Shown here piece after piece: positions 45,624-55,306 of a DNA stretch of 64,000 bases. Both the position numbers and the translations under genes were made by a program. The stretch is from Kosakonia cowanii JCM 10956 = DSM 18146 (GTDB taxonomy: Bacteria; Pseudomonadota; Gammaproteobacteria; Enterobacterales; Enterobacteriaceae): positions 620,001 through 684,000 of the forward strand of contig NZ_CP019445.1 in assembly GCF_001975225.1 (NCBI RefSeq), written 5' to 3'. How positions within the stretch are numbered: the stretch's first letter is position 1; each line of letters begins with the position of its first letter. The notes beneath the pieces were generated by a model, which did not search any database, was not told the DNA's origin, and saw only the letters and a list, made by a program, of their open reading frames with translations.

Positions 45624-45902
45624 ACGTCATTATCCTTGCTTAACCTGGCGCACATTTTACGCATATGTTTAACGTCTGAGAAATGCATTTCAGGATAATC
45701 CGTACCCCGCTGGCGCGATTCACCTGTGCGCGAAGTTTTGAATGTTTGTTAGTATTGTTGCATGTCCGCTGCGTTTTCGTTTGCGAAAGCTCGGGTTGTT
45801 ACCGTTTCGTTGGTTAACGACCCTGAACTTCTCCGTCAAACACGCTGAAAACCGCAGGCTACAATCGCTTTACTCCATATTCAAAAATGCAGGGAAAGTG
45901 TT

Positions 45903-46901
45903 ATGAAAACGTTAGGTGAATTTATTGTCGAAAAGCAGCATGAGTTCTCGCATGCCACGGGTGAACTAACTGCTTTACTGTCGGCGATAAAACTGGGCGC
46001 CAAGATCATTCATCGCGATATCAATAAGGCCGGTCTGGTCGATATCCTGGGTGCCAGCGGTGCTGAGAACGTACAGGGCGAAGTGCAGCAAAAACTCGAC
46101 CTGTTTGCGAACGAGAAACTGAAATCCGCGCTGCGCGCCCGCGATATCGTCGCCGGTATCGCCTCTGAAGAAGAAGATGAGATCGTCGTTTTCGAAGGGT
46201 GCGAGCACGCTAAATACGTGGTGTTGATGGATCCGCTGGATGGCTCCTCCAACATCGACGTTAACGTCTCTGTTGGCACCATCTTCTCTATCTACCGCCG
46301 CGTTACGCCTGTTGGCACGCCGGTCACCGAAGAGGATTTCCTGCAACCGGGCAACAAACAGGTTGCTGCCGGTTATGTGGTTTACGGCTCGTCGACAATG
46401 CTGGTCTACACCACCGGCTGCGGCGTTCACGCCTTCACCTACGATCCGTCACTCGGCGTCTTCTGTCTCTCCCAGGAGCGCATGCGCTTCCCGGAACGCG
46501 GCAACACCTACTCGATTAACGAAGGGAACTACATCAAATTCCCGCAGGGCGTGAAGAAGTATCTCAAGTTCTGCCAGGAAGAGGATAAAGCAACCCACCG
46601 CCCTTACACCTCGCGCTACATCGGTTCACTGGTGGCGGATTTCCACCGTAACCTGCTGAAAGGCGGCATCTACCTCTACCCGAGCACCGCCAGCCACCCG
46701 CAAGGGAAACTGCGCCTGCTGTATGAGTGCAACCCGATGGCCTTCCTCGCGGAACAGGCCGGCGGCAAAGCGAGCGACGGTAAAGAGCGTATTCTTGATA
46801 TTCAGCCAGAGAGCCTGCACCAGCGCCGTCCGTTCTTCGTCGGCAATGAGCATATGGTGGATGATGTTGAGCGTTATATGCGTGAGTATCCGGACGCATA
46901 A
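45903..46901 (+). CDS. fbp: Fructose-1,6-bisphosphatase class I
   Basis: Fbp hydrolyses fructose-1,6-bisphosphate to fructose-6-phosphate in gluconeogenesis and is inhibited by AMP. The 332-residue protein has the metal-binding motif [15 protein letters not shown] near residue 109 and the substrate loop [25 protein letters not shown] near 260. A TACAAT -10-like element lies 38 bases before the ATG. The E. coli enzyme has the same length. Confidence 0.97.
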   Translation: MKTLGEFIVEKQHEFSHATGELTALLSAIKLGAKIIHRDINKAGLVDILGASGAENVQGEVQQKLDLFANEKLKSALRARDIVAGIASEEEDEIVVFEGCEHAKYVVLMDPLDGSSNIDVNVSVGTIFSIYRRVTPVGTPVTEEDFLQPGNKQVAAGYVVYGSSTMLVYTTGCGVHAFTYDPSLGVFCLSQERMRFPERGNTYSINEGNYIKFPQGVKKYLKFCQEEDKATHRPYTSRYIGSLVADFHRNLLKGGIYLYPSTASHPQGKLRLLYECNPMAFLAEQAGGKASDGKERILDIQPESLHQRRPFFVGNEHMVDDVERYMREYPDA

Positions 46902-46911
46902 CAAGTTGTGA

Positions 46912-46941
46912 TGGCCGGAGGGCGCGATGGCCCTCCGGCCA
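46912..46941. terminator. Terminator between fbp and the DUF2569 gene
   Basis: TGGCCGGAGGG pairs with a matching arm ending CCTCCGGCCA, just before the convergent gene's stop. A short AT stretch follows, so it can serve both genes. Confidence 0.75.
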
Positions 46942-46945
46942 ATCT

Positions 46946-47443
46946 TTACTTCACAAAGGTACGCTTCACGCGTTCGGACACGATGAAGTAAGGGATCCAG
47001 ATACAGGCGTTCAGCACATTGCGCACCAGCGGTTTCACCGTCTCAAAGACATAAGGCACATTCAGATAGTGGTGCCCCAACAGCAGATCGACGGCGACAA
47101 AGGCCGTACCCACCCCCACCAGTACAATGTAATGCCGCGGCAGCTGACGCTTTTTACGGAAAAAGAGGCTGCTGACAAACAGCGCATAGGCAAACATGCC
47201 GACAAACGACGCCAGCTCGAAAAAGAGGATCCCTTTCTGCCCCGAGCCAATCAGCGCGAAGTTCTCCATTAAAAAGCGCAGCGTAAAGTTAATGGATATC
47301 AGGTTGACGATGATCGACGCAACCAACCCCAGCGCCGGAAGATAGAGCCAGCCGCGGATCTTTTTAAACTCGCGCTCCTCGCAGATGGCACAATAGTCGC
47401 TGCCCTTCAGCGCCTCGCTATCACATTGAATACATACAGCCAT
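46946..47443 (-). CDS. Zinc-ribbon DUF2569-type inner-membrane protein
   Basis: The 165-residue protein starts with a zinc ribbon (CIQC-x11-CAIC, residues 4-20) and then has four membrane helices (about 33-52, 72-95, 104-122 and 138-155). The motif KKIRGWLYLPALGLV near residue 27 is typical of DUF2569. The function is unknown. It is downstream of the chemoreceptor gene on the same strand (16 bases), so the two may be co-transcribed. Confidence 0.82.
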   Translation of the reverse strand: MAVCIQCDSEALKGSDYCAICEEREFKKIRGWLYLPALGLVASIIVNLISINFTLRFLMENFALIGSGQKGILFFELASFVGMFAYALFVSSLFFRKKRQLPRHYIVLVGVGTAFVAVDLLLGHHYLNVPYVFETVKPLVRNVLNACIWIPYFIVSERVKRTFVK

Positions 47444-47459
47444 AACACCTTACCTTTGA

Positions 47460-49025
47460 TTATGCTTGCGTCTGCAAACGGAACGACGCCATCGCTTCAA
47501 GCAGCTCTCGTGATTGCTGCTCCAGCGAGCGCGTCGCCGCAGACGATTGTTGTACCAGCGCCGCATTCTGCTGCGCCGTTTCATCCATCTGACTTACTGC
47601 AATATTAACCTGCTCAATACCGCGACTCTGCTCTTGCGAGGCGTTAGCAATTTCGCGCATCAATTTAGTCATGCGCAACACCTCTTCGGCGATCTCATCC
47701 ATCGTTTCACCGGCCTGCATCGCCAGATCGCTGCCTTCGGAGACCTGCGCCTGCGAGCTGCTGATAAGCTGGCGGATCTCTTTCGCGGAGTCGGCGCTGC
47801 GGCTGGCGAGGCTGCGTACTTCGCCCGCCACTACCGCAAAGCCTCTGCCCTGCTCACCCGCGCGCGCCGCTTCGACGGCGGCGTTGAGCGCCAGAATATT
47901 GGTCTGGAAAGCAATGGCGTCGATCACGCTAAGAATATCGGCGATGCGATCGGAACTGCCAGCGATATCGCGCATTTTCTCAATCACATAGCAGACCATT
48001 TCGCTGCCGCGATCGGCGGTCTCGGAGACGGTTTTCGCCAGCTTATGCGCCTGCTCGGCGTTGTCGGCATTGAGTTTCACCGTGGCGGTGATCTGCTCCA
48101 TGCTGGCGGCGGTCTGCTCAAGCGAAGTGGCGGTGGATTCGGTGCGCTGCGAGAGATCGAGGTTGCCTGCCGCCAGCTCCCGGCTACCGGTATCAATCTG
48201 CGAACTGGCATCGCGCACGCGCATCACGGAGCCGATCAGCGCATGGCGCATCTCCTCAATCGCCGCGTTCAGGCGGTTAAACTCTTTTCCCGTCACTTCG
48301 GTTTTCGCGGCAATCAGGTTGCCCGCCGCCACCTGTTCCAGCTGTTGAATCGAGGTATCGAGGGGTTTAAGCAGCATATGGCGCAGCGCCAGCCAGGCCA
48401 GCACGATAATCCCGGCCACCAGCAGGGCAACCACAGAAATTAGCGACATAACAAAGCGCTTACTGCTCTGCACGGCTGCCACTTCGGTTTTACCGCGCGC
48501 TTCGCCCCACGCCTGGAAGGCCTGCATATCGTTATCGAACTGGCGGGAGACAGGGATCAGTTTGCTTTCGAGGAGTTCGTAATAGGCATCAGCGCTCTGT
48601 TGGTTGAGCGCGTCCTGCATCGGCTTAATGCCCTGGCTGACGTAATCGCCATAGCTTTTCGCCACCTTTGCCAGCAACACCGCGCCCTGCTCATCATCAA
48701 CGCCCGCGCTGATAACGCCAGTGAGGGACTGCTCGCCGAGCGCGATTTCGTTATTAATCAGTTTTACGGAGTTGGCTGCATCATCAAGCAGCCCCACCTC
48801 CATCATGCGCACCGCCTGGCCGGCTTCGTTGCGCGCGCGCAGAATCATGGTGTAGCCGCTGTTAAGGCGCGCCATCTTTTCGCCCTGAAGCTGGTTGATT
48901 CGCGCCAGCGAAGCGGAGCTCTTATTGAGCGCATAAATACCGATGCCGCTGACCAGCAGCAGCAGAAGAGTCATAACAGCCAGCAGAGAAAGTAAGCCCG
49001 TACGGATCGAAAGCGTTTTAAGCAT
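47460..49025 (-). CDS. Methyl-accepting chemotaxis protein
   Basis: The 521-residue chemoreceptor has a first membrane helix (about 9-31), a periplasmic four-helix ligand domain, a second helix near 190-212, a HAMP domain and a long cytoplasmic signalling coiled coil. The tip carries the conserved [28 protein letters not shown] pattern near residue 365 (seen in pieces). It ends LQTQA without the NWETF CheR/CheB docking peptide, so it is of the low-abundance type. The ATG at 49025 follows the sigma-28 promoter at 49081-49107. The ligand cannot be told from the sequence. Confidence 0.93.
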   Translation of the reverse strand: MLKTLSIRTGLLSLLAVMTLLLLLVSGIGIYALNKSSASLARINQLQGEKMARLNSGYTMILRARNEAGQAVRMMEVGLLDDAANSVKLINNEIALGEQSLTGVISAGVDDEQGAVLLAKVAKSYGDYVSQGIKPMQDALNQQSADAYYELLESKLIPVSRQFDNDMQAFQAWGEARGKTEVAAVQSSKRFVMSLISVVALLVAGIIVLAWLALRHMLLKPLDTSIQQLEQVAAGNLIAAKTEVTGKEFNRLNAAIEEMRHALIGSVMRVRDASSQIDTGSRELAAGNLDLSQRTESTATSLEQTAASMEQITATVKLNADNAEQAHKLAKTVSETADRGSEMVCYVIEKMRDIAGSSDRIADILSVIDAIAFQTNILALNAAVEAARAGEQGRGFAVVAGEVRSLASRSADSAKEIRQLISSSQAQVSEGSDLAMQAGETMDEIAEEVLRMTKLMREIANASQEQSRGIEQVNIAVSQMDETAQQNAALVQQSSAATRSLEQQSRELLEAMASFRLQTQA

Positions 49026-49080
49026 GATGTGGATTCCGGTAGCGAAGAACTTTTTGGCGTAAATTAAGCCCATTCGTCAG

Positions 49081-49107
49081 TTATCGACCGCTACCGGAAT
49101 TCCTTTA
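49081..49107 (-). promoter_or_regulatory. Sigma-28 (FliA) promoter of the chemoreceptor gene
   Basis: On the minus strand TAAAGGAA and GTCGATAA are separated by exactly 11 bases, matching the FliA consensus TAAAGTTT-N11-GCCGATAA closely. It is 56 bases upstream of the gene's ATG. Confidence 0.85.
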
Positions 49108-49135
49108 GAAGAAAAATAGCAATTTCAATATCTTG

Positions 49136-50134
49136 TTACTTTGTTGCCGTTGGGCTTACTCGCGTCACCGGCGAGTTCTGTCGGCTCTCCCACAGCACCG
49201 TCAGGCCGCGTTGCAGAGCGATAAAGATAAACAGCAGGATGCCGATGGCGATCTTCGTCCACCATGAGCTGAGCGTACCGTCGAAGTTGATATAGGTCTG
49301 AATCAGCCCCTGAATCCCCACGCCGAACAGCGTGCCAAGCACCGTGCCAACGCCGCCGCTGAGCAGCGTGCCGCCGATCACCACCGAGGCAATCGCATCC
49401 AGCTCGACGCCCACGCCCGCCAGCGCATAGCCCGCCTGGGTGTAGATGGAGAAGACAATCCCGGCAAGCGTTGCCAGCCCCGTTGAGAGCATATAGATGC
49501 GAATGGTGGTGCTGCGCGTCGAGATGCCCATCAGGTTCGCCGAGGTAGCGTTACCGCCAATGGCGTACACTTCGTTGCCAAAACGGGTGCGGTGAGCAAG
49601 GAAAATACCGACCACCACCACCATCAGCATCAGCAGCCCCATCGCGCTCAGCCGCCCGCCGCCGGGGATGGTCCAGGCGAGGCTGGAGAGGGTGTCATAC
49701 ATCGGGTGGTTAATGGGAATCGACTCTTCCGACAGCAGATAACTAACCCCGCGCAGGAAGAACATCCCGGCGAGGGTGATGATAAAGGCCGGGATTTTCA
49801 GCGCGTCGATCAAAAGCCCCATAAAGGCACCGAAAGCGCAGCCCATCAGCAAAATCAGCGGGAAGGCGAGCAGCGGCGAGATGCCCCAGGCACCAATCGC
49901 TTTTGCCAGGAAGACGCCGGTAAAAGCAATCACCGAGCCGACGGAGAGATCGATACCGCCGGAGAGGATCACAAAGGTCATACCGACGGCGATAATGCCG
50001 AGAAAGGCGTTATCCGTCAGGATATTACAGATGACGCGCGTCGAGGCGAAGCCGGGAAACTGCGTCAGGCAGTAGAGATAGCCGAGCACGAAAACGCCCA
50101 GCGTGATCATCAACGGCAGGTTACGTTTTATCAT
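49136..50134 (-). CDS. yjfF: Galactofuranose ABC transporter permease YjfF
   Basis: One of two permeases of the YtfQ-YtfR-YtfT-YjfF importer for galactofuranose. The 332-residue protein has about 8-10 membrane helices and the BPD_transp_2 (RbsC-like) segment GGIDLSVGSVIAFTGV near 56, and it starts MIKRNLPLMITLGVF. The ATG at 50134 gives the family N-terminus and overlaps ytfT by 14 bases. Confidence 0.95.
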   Translation of the reverse strand: MIKRNLPLMITLGVFVLGYLYCLTQFPGFASTRVICNILTDNAFLGIIAVGMTFVILSGGIDLSVGSVIAFTGVFLAKAIGAWGISPLLAFPLILLMGCAFGAFMGLLIDALKIPAFIITLAGMFFLRGVSYLLSEESIPINHPMYDTLSSLAWTIPGGGRLSAMGLLMLMVVVVGIFLAHRTRFGNEVYAIGGNATSANLMGISTRSTTIRIYMLSTGLATLAGIVFSIYTQAGYALAGVGVELDAIASVVIGGTLLSGGVGTVLGTLFGVGIQGLIQTYINFDGTLSSWWTKIAIGILLFIFIALQRGLTVLWESRQNSPVTRVSPTATK

Positions 50135-51146
50135 GACCGCGCACTCCTTTAAGCAACGCAATAAAGCGCGGCGACTGGACAATCAGCACACACATCACCA
50201 CCACCGCTTTCACTACCTGGTTAAGCTCCGGTTGAAAACCGGAGAGCAGGATGCCGGTGTTCATGCCCTGAATAATCAGCGCCCCCACCACCGACAGCAC
50301 AATGTTGAAACGCCCACCCATCAGCGAGCCGCCGCCAATCACCACCGCCAGAATGGCGTCCAGCTCCAGCCACAGCCCGGCGTTGTTGGCATCCGCGCCG
50401 CGAATATCCGCGGTGACAATCACCCCGGCGATGGCCGCGCAAACGCCGCTCAGCACGTAGGTCAGCATCACCACCAGCCGCGTATTCACCCCGGCGTTTT
50501 TTGCCGCGCGGATATTAATCCCCACCGCTTCGATAAACATGCCCAGCGCCGTTTTGCGGGTAAACAGCCAGAAGATGAGTAACGTCACCAGCGCGATGAT
50601 CACCGGCGTCGGGAAGAGCAGCAGCGAGCCGCTGCCGAGCCACGCCAGCGACGGCGCATTAAAGGTGACGATCTGCCCGGAGGTGATCAACTGCGCCACC
50701 CCGCGCCCGGCGACCATCAGGATCAGCGTGGCAACAAAGGGCTGGATCTTGAGGATCGCCACCAGAATGCCGTTCCACAGCCCGGCCAGCACGCCGGTGG
50801 CCAGCGCCGCCAGCAACACTACCGTCAGGCTATGGCCGGAGACGGTTAATGATGCCGCCGTCGCGCCGGCAATCGCCATCACCGCGCCGACCGAGAGATC
50901 GATGCCGCCGGTGGCAATCACCAGCGTCATGCCGATGGCCAGCAGCGCGACCGGCGCTGCGCGGTTAAGAATATCGATCGGGCTGCCAAACAGGCGGCCA
51001 TCCTGCAACACCACCTGGTAAAAATGGGGCGCGACCAGGCTGTCCACCAGTAAAACCAGCAGCAGGGCTAAGATCTGCGGCGTGCCGGTCGGCCAGCTAA
51101 AACGGCGCTTCGGCTGCGCCTGTTGGCCCAGTGATTGAGGCATCAC
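50121..51146 (-). CDS. ytfT: Galactofuranose ABC transporter permease YtfT
   Basis: The second permease subunit, 341 residues, also of the RbsC family, with ATGGIDLSVGAVMAIAGATA near residue 80 and about ten hydrophobic segments. It overlaps yjfF by 14 bases and lies 10 bases after ytfR, so the operon is tightly coupled. The pair would form the heterodimeric membrane channel. Confidence 0.95.
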   Translation of the reverse strand: MMPQSLGQQAQPKRRFSWPTGTPQILALLLVLLVDSLVAPHFYQVVLQDGRLFGSPIDILNRAAPVALLAIGMTLVIATGGIDLSVGAVMAIAGATAASLTVSGHSLTVVLLAALATGVLAGLWNGILVAILKIQPFVATLILMVAGRGVAQLITSGQIVTFNAPSLAWLGSGSLLLFPTPVIIALVTLLIFWLFTRKTALGMFIEAVGINIRAAKNAGVNTRLVVMLTYVLSGVCAAIAGVIVTADIRGADANNAGLWLELDAILAVVIGGGSLMGGRFNIVLSVVGALIIQGMNTGILLSGFQPELNQVVKAVVVMCVLIVQSPRFIALLKGVRGHDKT

Positions 51147-51156
51147 ACTCTACTCC

Positions 51157-52659
51157 TTACGCCGCAATGGCATTCATGATCGCCGGAACGGAAAGCTCGG
51201 CGAGCGGGATCTCGGCGACCTGCTTGCGATCGCGCATGATGATCACCCGATCCGCATAGCCCACCAGCTCCTCCAGCTCAGAAGAGATCACCAGCAGCGC
51301 CAGCCCGTCGGCGCAGAGGGTCTCGATCAGGCGGATGATTTCAGCATGCGCGCCAACATCAATCCCGCGCGTGGGTTCATCGAGGATCAGGAACTGCGGG
51401 CGCGTCAGCAGCCAGCGCGAGAGCAGCACTTTTTGCTGATTGCCGCCGGAGAGAAACTCAATCGGCTGTTCGGCGCTCGGCGTGCGAATGCCCAGCTGGC
51501 GGATAAAGCGCTCGGCAATCGCGTTCTGCTCTTTACGCGGGATTGGACGCAGCCAGCCGCGCTGGGCCTGTAGCGCCAGTACGATATTCTCGCGTACCGA
51601 AGCGGCGGCAATAATGCCGTCGGTTTTGCGATCTTCCGGACAGAAACCGATCCCAAGACAGGAGGCGCGATGGGGCGAGCGCAGGGTTTGCGGCTGGCCT
51701 TTGATCATCGCGCTGCCGCTGTCGGCGGGCTTAATGCCGAATATCACCTCTGCCGTTTCGGTGCGCCCGGAGCCTAGCAGCCCGGCAAGACCGACGATCT
51801 CACCGGGGCGAACCTCAAGATCGAACGGAGCAATGACCCCTTTCTTGCCGTAGTTGTTAAAGGCGGCCACCGGCTTGTTGCTGAGCAGCGTGCGCCCGGC
51901 GCGTTGCAGGGCGTTACTCTCCAGCTCGCGGCCCAGCATCATCTTCACCAGATCAATTTGCGGCAGCTCGCGCGTTTCGCGACAGCCGACAAAGCTGCCG
52001 TTGCGCAGCACGGTGATGCGGTCGCAAACGGTGTAAACCTGGTCGAGAAAGTGGGTCACGAAGATGAGGCTGACGCCCTGATCGCGCAACTGGCGCATCA
52101 GGGTGAAGAGCATCTCCACTTCCTGGGTATCAAGACTGGCGGTTGGCTCATCGAGGATCAGCACTTTTGCCGAGAGATCGATAGCACGGCAGATGGCGAC
52201 AATCTGCTGCATCGCCACGGAGAAGCGGTTAAGCGGCTCGCGCACGTCGAGCGAGAAGCCGTAAGATTGCATCAGTTCGCTGGCGCGCTGCTCCATCTCT
52301 TTGCGGCGCAGCAGGCCGAAGCGGCGCGGCTCACGGCCAATAAACAGGTTATCCGCCACCGACATATTCGGTAGCAGGTTCACTTCCTGGTAAACGGTGC
52401 CAATCCCCAGTTGTTGGGCATGGGCGGTATTTTTGGGATTGATGGCCTGGCCTTCAAGCCAGATGGTGCCCTTATCCGCGTGGTAAACCCCGGTCAGCGC
52501 TTTGATAAGCGTCGATTTTCCCGCGCCGTTCTCACCGAGCAGGGCCATGATTTCACCGCGTCGCAGCGAGAAATCCACGTTATCGAGCGCTTTTACGCCG
52601 GGAAAGAATTTACTTAAGCCTTCGGTACGCAGGATTTCCTGGTGTGCTTCCGCGTTCAT
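51157..52659 (-). CDS. ytfR: Galactofuranose ABC transporter ATPase YtfR
   Basis: The 500-residue protein has two fused ABC domains, as in RbsA and AraG. The first has Walker A GENGAGKST near residue 43 and Walker B VLILDEPTASLD near 165. The second has a weak Walker A, GLLGSGRTE, but keeps LSGGNQQK and ILDEPTRGIDVG near 430. It powers galactofuranose uptake. Between it and ytfQ is a hairpin that may adjust their relative expression. Confidence 0.95.
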   Translation of the reverse strand: MNAEAHQEILRTEGLSKFFPGVKALDNVDFSLRRGEIMALLGENGAGKSTLIKALTGVYHADKGTIWLEGQAINPKNTAHAQQLGIGTVYQEVNLLPNMSVADNLFIGREPRRFGLLRRKEMEQRASELMQSYGFSLDVREPLNRFSVAMQQIVAICRAIDLSAKVLILDEPTASLDTQEVEMLFTLMRQLRDQGVSLIFVTHFLDQVYTVCDRITVLRNGSFVGCRETRELPQIDLVKMMLGRELESNALQRAGRTLLSNKPVAAFNNYGKKGVIAPFDLEVRPGEIVGLAGLLGSGRTETAEVIFGIKPADSGSAMIKGQPQTLRSPHRASCLGIGFCPEDRKTDGIIAAASVRENIVLALQAQRGWLRPIPRKEQNAIAERFIRQLGIRTPSAEQPIEFLSGGNQQKVLLSRWLLTRPQFLILDEPTRGIDVGAHAEIIRLIETLCADGLALLVISSELEELVGYADRVIIMRDRKQVAEIPLAELSVPAIMNAIAA

Positions 52660-52680
52660 TGTTGACCCCTTACACAGATG

Positions 52681-52703
52681 CCCTCTCCCCGGCGGGGAGA
52701 GGG
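52681..52703. terminator. Intercistronic hairpin between ytfQ and ytfR
   Basis: CCCTCTCCCC pairs perfectly with GGGGAGAGGG around GGC. With no T-run, it more likely stabilises the ytfQ mRNA or partially terminates, so that the binding protein is made in excess over the ATPase. Confidence 0.65.
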
Positions 52704-52713
52704 ACGACAGGAC

Positions 52714-53670
52714 TCAGTAACCCATGTTTTTCTTCTTCTCCAGCTCCTCTTTCGCCGTATCCGGCAGATAGAGGGTGGATTTGGTAATGGTCAACTTCGG
52801 CGGCTCGGTGCCGTCCTTTTTGAATTTCTCCAGCGCGTCGAATGCCGGGCCAGCCATGTTCGGCGTCAGCTCGACGCTGGCATTGGCTTCGCCATCGTTC
52901 ATCGCTTTATAGATATCCGGTACGCCGTCGATAGAGCCGGTGAGGATATCTTTGCCCGGTTTCAGGCCCGCTTCTTTAATGGCCTGAATGGCACCAATCG
53001 CCATGTCGTCGTTATGGGCGTAAACCATGCAGATGTTTTTGCCGTTGTTCTCGGCTTTGATAAAGCTCTCCATCACCTCTTTGCCTTTACTGCGGGTAAA
53101 GTCACCGGACTGAGAGCGGATAATTTTGATGTTAGAGGCTTTAGAGATCGCTTCTGCGAACCCTTTCTTACGGTCGATGGCGACGCTTGCACCAACGGTG
53201 CCCTGCAGCTCAACCACGTTACACGGTTTGCCTGCGACGGTTTTCACCAGCCATTCACCAATCAGCTTCCCTTCGAGGACGTTGTCAGCGGTAACGGTAG
53301 TCATATAGAGCGATTTGTCTTTCACATCGATGGAGCGGTCGAGCAGAAAGACCGGGATCTTCGCCTCTTTCGCTTCTTTCAGCACCGGCTCCCAGCCTGT
53401 GGCAACCACCGGGGCGATGAAGATGGCGTCAACGCCCTGCGCGATAAAGGAGCGCACCGCTTTAAGCTGGTTCTCCTGCTTTTGCTGACCGTCAGCAATC
53501 TTCAGCGTAATGCCGCGTTTGCTGGCTTCGCTTTTCGCGACGTTGGTTTCAGCGGCACGCCAGCCGGACTCCGAACCGACCTGCGAAAATCCCACGGTTA
53601 ACGACGCAGCCATCGCCATAGACGACATAGCTGCCGAAACTGCTGTGACAAGAAGTAAACGCTTCCACAT
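52714..53670 (-). CDS. ytfQ: Galactofuranose-binding protein YtfQ
   Basis: The 318-residue periplasmic binding protein has a signal peptide ending at about residue 21 (SMAMA) and starts the mature part with ASLTVGFSQVGSESGWR. It resembles E. coli YtfQ, which binds galactofuranose and some other sugars. Sugar-contact segments such as AHNDDMAIGAIQAIKEAGLKPG near 220 are present. It is the first gene of the operon and is preceded by CRP and GalR-like sites. Confidence 0.96.
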   Translation of the reverse strand: MWKRLLLVTAVSAAMSSMAMAASLTVGFSQVGSESGWRAAETNVAKSEASKRGITLKIADGQQKQENQLKAVRSFIAQGVDAIFIAPVVATGWEPVLKEAKEAKIPVFLLDRSIDVKDKSLYMTTVTADNVLEGKLIGEWLVKTVAGKPCNVVELQGTVGASVAIDRKKGFAEAISKASNIKIIRSQSGDFTRSKGKEVMESFIKAENNGKNICMVYAHNDDMAIGAIQAIKEAGLKPGKDILTGSIDGVPDIYKAMNDGEANASVELTPNMAGPAFDALEKFKKDGTEPPKLTITKSTLYLPDTAKEELEKKKNMGY

Positions 53671-53720
53671 AAGAGCATCCTCGTAGGGTTATTGTTGGCT
53701 ACTACTTCGCCTGCGGGGAA

Positions 53721-53907
53721 ACTATAGACAATCGGAGATGTAACAAAATGAGTTACATCACAAATCGGAAAAGTGAATGAATTGTTAGTTATCAGTTGCG
53801 ATCTGGCGCGCGAAAAGGGGAGGCGAAACACAGCAGGAATCTCCCTTGAAATTGCAGAAATTTACTGGCGCAGCAAAAACGCATTTTTACGCTGTAACCG
53901 CTTACAC
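53721..53907 (-). promoter_or_regulatory. ytfQ control region: -10, CRP site, inverted repeat and GalR-like operator
   Basis: On the minus strand TATAGT (plus 53721-53726) is a -10. A CRP-type site, TGTGATGTAACTCATT, at plus 53747-53762 is centred about 41 bases upstream of the expected start, a class II position. A perfect inverted repeat, gatgtaac and gttacatc, at 53737-53759 overlaps it. Further up, ctgtaaccgcttacac at 53892-53907 matches the GalR/GalS operator consensus in all fixed positions but the first. No gene is visible in the rest of 53671-54070. Confidence 0.65.
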
Positions 53908-54002
53908 AAAATTATTCAGTATGCTGCTATGGATATGGACAAAGTTGTCATTAAATGGCGCCGGTAAAGGCTCTTAAAAGTCGCTGGCGAGTAAAACAGC
54001 CC

Positions 54003-54030
54003 AAGACATTCACCGCCAGTTGGCTATAAT
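54003..54030 (+). promoter_or_regulatory. ppa promoter
   Basis: A perfect TATAAT lies at 54025-54030, 40 bases before the ppa ATG. The -35 position, AGACAT-like, is weak. Confidence 0.55.
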
Positions 54031-54070
54031 ACCCGGCACTTGTTTGCCACACATTTTAAAGGAAACAAAC

Positions 54071-54601
54071 ATGAGCTTACTCAACGTCCCGGCGGGTAAA
54101 GATCTGCCAGAAGATATCTATGTTGTTATCGAAATTCCGGCTAACGCTGACCCGATCAAATACGAAGTCGACAAAGAGAGCGGCGCGCTGTTCGTTGACC
54201 GCTTCATGTCCACCGCGATGTTCTATCCGTGCAACTACGGTTACATCAACCACACCCTCTCCCTGGATGGTGACCCGGTAGACGTGCTGGTGCCGACGCC
54301 GTACCCGCTGGAGCCAGGCTCTGTGATCCGCTGCCGTCCGGTTGGCGTGCTGAAAATGACCGACGAATCCGGTGAAGATGCCAAGCTGGTTGCGGTTCCG
54401 CACACCAAGCTGAGCAAAGAGTACGATCACATTAAAGATGTGAACGACCTGCCGGAACTGCTGAAAGCGCAGATCACCCACTTCTTCGAGCACTACAAAG
54501 ATCTCGAAAAAGGCAAATGGGTGAAAGTGGACGGTTGGGACAACGCTGAAGCGGCGAAAGCTGAAATCGTTGCCTCCTTCGAGCGCGCTGCCAAGAAGTA
54601 A
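54071..54601 (+). CDS. ppa: Inorganic pyrophosphatase
   Basis: The 176-residue family I enzyme hydrolyses pyrophosphate and drives biosynthetic reactions forward. The signature DGDPVDVLV is near residue 66, and the start [19 protein letters not shown] is that of the E. coli protein, with the same length. The ATG at 54071 is preceded by aaagga. It is transcribed divergently from ytfQ and ends at a strong terminator. Confidence 0.98.
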   Translation: MSLLNVPAGKDLPEDIYVVIEIPANADPIKYEVDKESGALFVDRFMSTAMFYPCNYGYINHTLSLDGDPVDVLVPTPYPLEPGSVIRCRPVGVLKMTDESGEDAKLVAVPHTKLSKEYDHIKDVNDLPELLKAQITHFFEHYKDLEKGKWVKVDGWDNAEAAKAEIVASFERAAKK

Positions 54602-54618
54602 GCCGTTTTTGTAAGAGA

Positions 54619-54654
54619 AGCCCTGTCGCGCGTTGAGCGCACAGGGCTTTTTTT
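54619..54654 (+). terminator. Terminator of ppa
   Basis: AGCCCTGT pairs with ACAGGGCT with an inner GCGCG/CGC stem, followed by a T-run. Confidence 0.92.
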
Positions 54655-54672
54655 ATGTGTGCGGGTTGGGGT

Positions 54673-54897
54673 TGCCGGATGGCGGGTTAGCCCTCCGGCT
54701 TTCGGCGCTGGCCTGCTTTGCCGGATGGCGGCAATGCCTTATCCGGCCTACGACGTGCGCACGTCCGGCTTTCGGCGTCGGCCTGTTTTGCCGGATGGCG
54801 GCGATGTCTTATCCGGCCTACGAAGTTCGCCTTTGGCATGCGAGATAACAGTGGTTGCGGTTAAACGTAGGCCGGATAAGCGCAGCGCCATCCGGCA
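54673..54897. repeat. REP cluster with a 70-bp tandem repeat, between ppa and ytfP
   Basis: Four REP-type units lie at about 54673-54699, 54720-54751, 54790-54821 and 54866-54897. A block starting tccggctttcggcg at 54694 recurs at 54764 with a few changes, giving a 70-base period. Confidence 0.88.
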
Positions 54898-54911
54898 AAA
54901 ATGCGCGGCGC

Positions 54912-54938
54912 AAAAAAAACCGCGCCATTGGCGCGGTT
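54912..54938 (-). terminator. Terminator of the tamA-tamB-ytfP operon
   Basis: On the minus strand AACCGCGCC pairs with GGCGCGGTT around AAT, followed by eight T, 16 bases after the ytfP stop. Confidence 0.92.
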
Positions 54939-54953
54939 CTCTGTGACTGATTA

Positions 54954-55304
54954 CTACTTTTGATAATGGTCGCGGTCAAGCCAGTCGCCGCTTTCAATCA
55001 AGGTTTTCCCCTCAACAGAACGCTGGTAGACGTACATCCATGCGCCACCGTACGGCGTCTGGATCAACTGCCGTTTATACTCGCCGCCTGCGGTACGCAG
55101 GGCGTCCAGCTCACCGAGCGTTGAGGCGTCGATGCGATAGACTTCACCCAGCACGCTGCCGTTGCCCGGCACCGCGCCTGGGTAGTGCCCCAGGCTGTAC
55201 AGCTGATGATTTTCAACGCTGAAGTCGCCCAGCCACTGAGCGTTGGTCATCCAGTGGCTGTTGCCCTGCTTGCGTCGTAAACTGCCGTAGACAAATATTC
55301 GCAT
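54954..55304 (-). CDS. ytfP: YtfP, gamma-glutamylcyclotransferase-fold protein
   Basis: The 116-residue protein has the GGCT-like fold, with the binding-loop motif FVYGSLRR at residues 4-11 and the likely catalytic acidic residue in LGELDALRTAGGEY. It may cleave gamma-glutamyl-amine bonds; the substrate is unknown. It begins two bases after the tamB stop and is the last gene of the operon. Confidence 0.92.
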   Translation of the reverse strand: MRIFVYGSLRRKQGNSHWMTNAQWLGDFSVENHQLYSLGHYPGAVPGNGSVLGEVYRIDASTLGELDALRTAGGEYKRQLIQTPYGGAWMYVYQRSVEGKTLIESGDWLDRDHYQK

Positions 55305-55306
55305 TG

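Noticed and set aside
52678..53601. A 307-codon open frame opposite ytfQ
   Set aside because: ytfQ on the other strand has a signal peptide and family motifs; this frame is a shadow.
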